The notes beneath the pieces were generated by a model, which searched no databases, was not told where the DNA came from, and worked only from the letters and a program-made list of their open reading frames with translations. DNA of 64,000 bases, from NCBI GenBank assembly GCA_965208965.1, contig OZ242384.1:5332001-5396000 (forward strand), given 5' to 3'. Made by a program: the position numbers and the translations under genes. How positions within the stretch are numbered: position 1 is the first letter of the stretch; every line of letters starts with the position of its first letter. Source of the DNA: Bin5 sp965208965. GTDB lineage: Bacteria > Chloroflexota > Anaerolineae > Caldilineales > Caldilineaceae. Shown one piece after another: positions 61,149-64,000 of the stretch.

Positions 61149-62477
61149 ATGGGTCAGACAGCGACTGCCGTAGAGACAACCTACGCCTCAGAAACGCCCA
61201 GCTCACGCGAGCAGTTCGAAAGGGACCGCAAGTCGATGCCCGGCGGGGCGAAGGGAGCCTATTTCTACTCGCCCTATCCGATTACCATGCAACGGGGCGA
61301 AGGCTGCTATCTCTATGACATAGACGAAAGGCGGCGGGTCGATTTTGCCAACCACCATACCGGTCAGATCCTGGGACACAACAATTCCGCGGTACATGCG
61401 GCGGTCGAGGCACAACTCACCAGAGGCATCGCCCTAGGCGCGCCGACCGGTGCAGAAGGGGCGCTGGCAGAGGAGATGTGCAGCCGCGTGGCGTCGCTGG
61501 AAAAGGTCCGCTTTTGCAACTCCGGAACGGAGGCATCCTTGCATGCGATTCGCCTGGCGCGAGGGTTCAGCGGCCGTACAAAGATTGCCAAGATGGAGGG
61601 CGGGTACCACGGCAGCCATGACCTGGTTGAGGTGAGCGTAGCTCCGGCGGTGGACAAGGCAGGGCCTGCCGACGAACCATTTTCCGTGCCGACCGCGGGC
61701 GGAATGTCTCCCAATGCCCCCTCTGAGGTGATCGTCTTGCCCTTCAACAACGAGGAAGCGTTGGAGAGGCTGGTTCGCCGTCACCGCGACGATCTGGCAT
61801 GTGTGATTCTCGACCCCAAGACAGGTATCCTGCCGGTGCGCAAGGAGTATGTACAGGCTGTGCGCCGAGTGACCGAGGAAAACGACGTGCTGCTGGTTCT
61901 CGACGAGGTGGTGGCATTTCGTGTCGCCCGCGGCGGGGCACAGGAGCACTACGGCATCAGCCCGGACCTGACGACGTTCGGCAAGTTGGTCGGGGGCGGG
62001 TTCCCGGTCGGCGCGTTTGGCGGCCGCGCGGACATCATGGATCTGTTCGACAGCAGCGGCGAACCCACGGGCTTCTTTCAGAGCGGTACTTTCAGCGCCC
62101 ATGCGGTGGTGATGGCGGCCGGTCTTGCCACATTACAGCAGTTGACGCCGGACGCCTTCGAGCATCTAAACGGGTTGGGGGATCGGCTGCGCACGGGACT
62201 GGAGGACCTCAGCGCGCGAATAAGTACTCCTCTGCAGTCGGTGGTGCTGGGTTCTCTGTTCAGCGTCTACTTCACCGAAGGGCCGCTGGTCGATTACCGA
62301 AGCCTGGCCGGCAACGACGGTGAAATGGCTCACCGCGTATTCCTTTCTCTCCTCAACCATGGTTACTTTCTGAGTCAGGGGCTGTCGATGAATGCGCTCT
62401 CGCTGCCGATGGAGAACGAGCATATCGATGGACTCGTGTCAGCGTTCGAGAAGGCAATTGAAGAGAGCAGGCTGTAG
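61149..62477 (+). CDS. Class III PLP aminotransferase (glutamate-1-semialdehyde aminomutase-like)
   Basis: A 442-residue fold-type I PLP enzyme: SMPGGAKGAYFYSPYPITM near the start, NSGTEASLHAIRLARGFSGRTKIAKMEGGYHGSHD (cofactor region), the PLP Asp in VLDEVVAFR and the Schiff-base Lys in TTFGKLVGGGFPVGAFGG. The ATG at 61149 has GAGGAA 8 nt upstream; an earlier in-frame TTG is rejected. It resembles GSA aminomutase more closely than the protein at 1315-2667, but a catabolic aminotransferase acting on an amino-sugar or beta-amino acid fits the context better than haem synthesis. It lies between the propeller pair and an amidohydrolase, mirroring the amidohydrolase-aminotransferase pair of cluster A. 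Confidence 0.88.
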   Translation: MGQTATAVETTYASETPSSREQFERDRKSMPGGAKGAYFYSPYPITMQRGEGCYLYDIDERRRVDFANHHTGQILGHNNSAVHAAVEAQLTRGIALGAPTGAEGALAEEMCSRVASLEKVRFCNSGTEASLHAIRLARGFSGRTKIAKMEGGYHGSHDLVEVSVAPAVDKAGPADEPFSVPTAGGMSPNAPSEVIVLPFNNEEALERLVRRHRDDLACVILDPKTGILPVRKEYVQAVRRVTEENDVLLVLDEVVAFRVARGGAQEHYGISPDLTTFGKLVGGGFPVGAFGGRADIMDLFDSSGEPTGFFQSGTFSAHAVVMAAGLATLQQLTPDAFEHLNGLGDRLRTGLEDLSARISTPLQSVVLGSLFSVYFTEGPLVDYRSLAGNDGEMAHRVFLSLLNHGYFLSQGLSMNALSLPMENEHIDGLVSAFEKAIEESRL

Positions 62478-62572
62478 CAGTACATCTTGCAGTATTTCCT
62501 GAGGCAAGTGGCCGGCAGGGACAGCGGTCGCGGGAGTCATGCCTCAAACCAGTTCGGTTGAAAGGACCAACC

Positions 62573-64000
62573 ATGTACGCTATCGACTTTATTTCTGAAT
62601 TCAGTGTGAATCCGATCCCCGAGCCGGATACAACGCTGGAGGCGCTGCTTCGTCAGACTGAGGAGCACGACACGACGCTGACGCTGACGACTTCGCGGCG
62701 GGGATTGGTCAACCAGGTCAACCCGGAAGCCGTGGCTGAGACGCTCGAAATCACGGCTCAGCATCCACGGCTCCTGGGCGTGGGCACGCTCGATCCCCGG
62801 TATTTCCTCAATTGGCGGGACGATCTGCAGGCTTGTGTGGATGGGGGTTGTGTAGCGATCCGCTTCGCGCCGGGGCCGCAGAATTGGAGCCCCGAGACGC
62901 TGGTCTTCGAGCATATGGTTGAGGCGGTCGGCGAGGCTGGGCTGCCGATCATTGTTGATTTCAAAGGAGCGGACCAGGCGTTGAGCTGGATCCGGAAGGT
63001 GGCGGAGGTCTGCCACCGTTGTGATGTACAGGTGGTCATGAACGAGGTCAGCTATGCCCATATGGGTGAGTTGATCACGGTAATGCAGGTATACCAGAAC
63101 GTTTTTGCCGCGATTCGCTGGCTGTGTCTGGCGGACGGTATTGAGGTGATGGTGGAGGCGGGCATCGGCGACAGGCTGCTCTATGGCAGCAACTCGCCCA
63201 AGTATTCGATACGGTCTCTGCGCAACCAGATCTTCATGGCGAAGATTTCGGATGAACAGAAGCAGGCGATCCTCGGGGGCAACGCCTTGCGGTTACTCGA
63301 TATGGACATAGAAGAACTGCCCGCGGACCCGCTAATGATCAAGGCCGAGGCGGACCTGCCGGATGAGCCGATCATCGACATCCACGCTCACGTGTCCGGC
63401 TTCCACTGCGCGGAGCCGTTCAACACGCGATTCGAGACGAATGTACCGGAGATGACGGAGCGGTGCAATATCCAGTACACATTTGTTTCATCTTACAACG
63501 CGATCAACTATGACATGCGCGAGGGCAACGCCGACACGCAGGCCTTTCTCGACCAGTATCCCAATCTGCGGGGTTACATCGCAATAGACCCTCGCGACCT
63601 GGCCGGTTCGGTTGAGCAGATGGAGCTTTATTTTCAGGATCCCAGATTCGTGGGGGTAAAGCTTTACTGTCCCTTTGGCGGCAACATGGCGACCAAACGG
63701 ATGCAGGACCTGTTGGACGAAATCGCGCGGTTTGGCCGGCCTACCAAGATTCACATGGATGAAGGCGGTTCACCCTATCCAGGTGTGCGGTCGGCGGCTG
63801 AGCGCAATCCGGACCTTGTGATCATCAAGGCCCATGGGGATGATGCAGAGGGTGCGCGGCAGGTCGTCGATCTGCCGAATGTGTACTTTGAGTTCTGCAG
63901 CAGCGGCATCAACGCGGGCGTCATCCGCCGATCGATGGACATTCTGGGGCCGGAACGGATCTTGTTCGGCACCGACCAACCGCTCTTTGCGCCGTGGTTT
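62573..64000 (+). CDS. Two-domain amidohydrolase-family protein (3' end outside window)
   Basis: An open frame of 476 codons running to the window edge, with AAAGGA 6-7 nt upstream of the ATG. It contains two successive TIM-barrel amidohydrolase domains. Domain 1 (about residues 1-265) ends with YGSNSPKYS and ILGGNALRLL, the usual end of the fold, but its first strand reads MYAIDFISEF, without the metal-binding HxH, so it is probably not catalytic by the usual mechanism. Domain 2 starts at IIDIHAHVSGF (HAH at 271-273), has VGVKLYCPFG, KIHMDEGG and IIKAHGDD, and reaches LFGTDQPLF at the edge, so its metal site appears complete. It follows an aminotransferase gene, as in cluster A. Confidence 0.85.
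   Translation, partial: MYAIDFISEFSVNPIPEPDTTLEALLRQTEEHDTTLTLTTSRRGLVNQVNPEAVAETLEITAQHPRLLGVGTLDPRYFLNWRDDLQACVDGGCVAIRFAPGPQNWSPETLVFEHMVEAVGEAGLPIIVDFKGADQALSWIRKVAEVCHRCDVQVVMNEVSYAHMGELITVMQVYQNVFAAIRWLCLADGIEVMVEAGIGDRLLYGSNSPKYSIRSLRNQIFMAKISDEQKQAILGGNALRLLDMDIEELPADPLMIKAEADLPDEPIIDIHAHVSGFHCAEPFNTRFETNVPEMTERCNIQYTFVSSYNAINYDMREGNADTQAFLDQYPNLRGYIAIDPRDLAGSVEQMELYFQDPRFVGVKLYCPFGGNMATKRMQDLLDEIARFGRPTKIHMDEGGSPYPGVRSAAERNPDLVIIKAHGDDAEGARQVVDLPNVYFEFCSSGINAGVIRRSMDILGPERILFGTDQPLFAPWF

Noticed and set aside
1..64000. Search for CRISPR arrays, tRNA, rRNA, insertion sequences and attachment sites.
   Set aside because: No regularly spaced repeats, cloverleaf-like segments, rRNA motifs, transposase genes or flanking direct repeats were seen by eye; weak tRNA-like folds could still be missed.

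Overview
The window looks like a chromosomal stretch of an uncultured Chloroflexota bacterium, most like the Caldilineae/Caldilineaceae type known from marine or sponge metagenomes. This is an inference. It rests on lipoprotein binding proteins whose lipobox Cys is followed by Ala/Pro-rich, acidic Glu/Met-rich linkers, on the high GC, and on the mix of oligopeptide-type ABC importers, Gfo/Idh/MocA oxidoreductases, LLM flavoenzymes, sulfatases and HpcH-type aldolases. No rRNA, tRNA, CRISPR array or intact insertion sequence was seen, and no transcription factor gene is visible in 64 kb.

Layout. (A) 1-5824, minus strand: the 5' part of an unrecognised gene, an amidohydrolase, a class III aminotransferase, a zinc-ligand-less MDR oxidoreductase, an HpcH/HpaI aldolase and a sialidase-like propeller. 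(B) 6626-17531, plus: a complete ABC importer (binding protein, two permeases, two ATPases), then a sialidase-like protein, an LLM monooxygenase, a ThDP enzyme and a second HpcH aldolase. (C) 17532-20873: an AT-richer island with an overlapping zinc-ribbon/coiled-coil gene pair and a chimeric pseudogene built from pieces of two neighbouring gene families. (D) 21155-28388: binding protein, two permeases, a large putative carbohydrate-active protein and a class V aminotransferase. (E) 28614-41134: a third importer (one permease apparently starts at AUU), a class V aminotransferase, a putative alpha/alpha-toroid protein, three tandem sulfatases and an LLM oxidoreductase. (F) 41164-44690, minus: a Gfo/Idh/MocA protein lacking its catalytic Lys, then a small defence island: a NADAR antitoxin, a DarT-type DNA ADP-ribosyltransferase toxin and a PD-(D/E)XK nuclease-like protein. 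(G) 45476-53768: a FAD oxidoreductase, a fourth importer, two Gfo/Idh/MocA proteins and a beta-sandwich protein. (H) 54261-64000: a fifth importer with a Tat-exported binding protein, two paralogous propeller proteins, a class III aminotransferase and a two-domain amidohydrolase cut by the window edge.

How it fits together. Five importers of the DppA/OppA (family 5) type are each followed by a different set of cytoplasmic enzymes, so the region reads as a series of uptake-and-degradation modules for related organic substrates such as sulfated or acylated sugar derivatives, sugar acids or amino compounds. The exact substrates cannot be read from sequence. Only module B encodes ATPases, so the other four importers probably share them or use ATPases elsewhere. 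Every binding-protein gene is followed by a strong stem-loop before the first permease, and four of the five have a near-consensus housekeeping promoter (TTGACA or TTGACC, 17-nt spacer) upstream. Together these suggest a shared rule: constitutive transcription, with excess binding protein set at the RNA level. The most distinctive system is the DarT-NADAR toxin-antitoxin pair with its adjacent nuclease.
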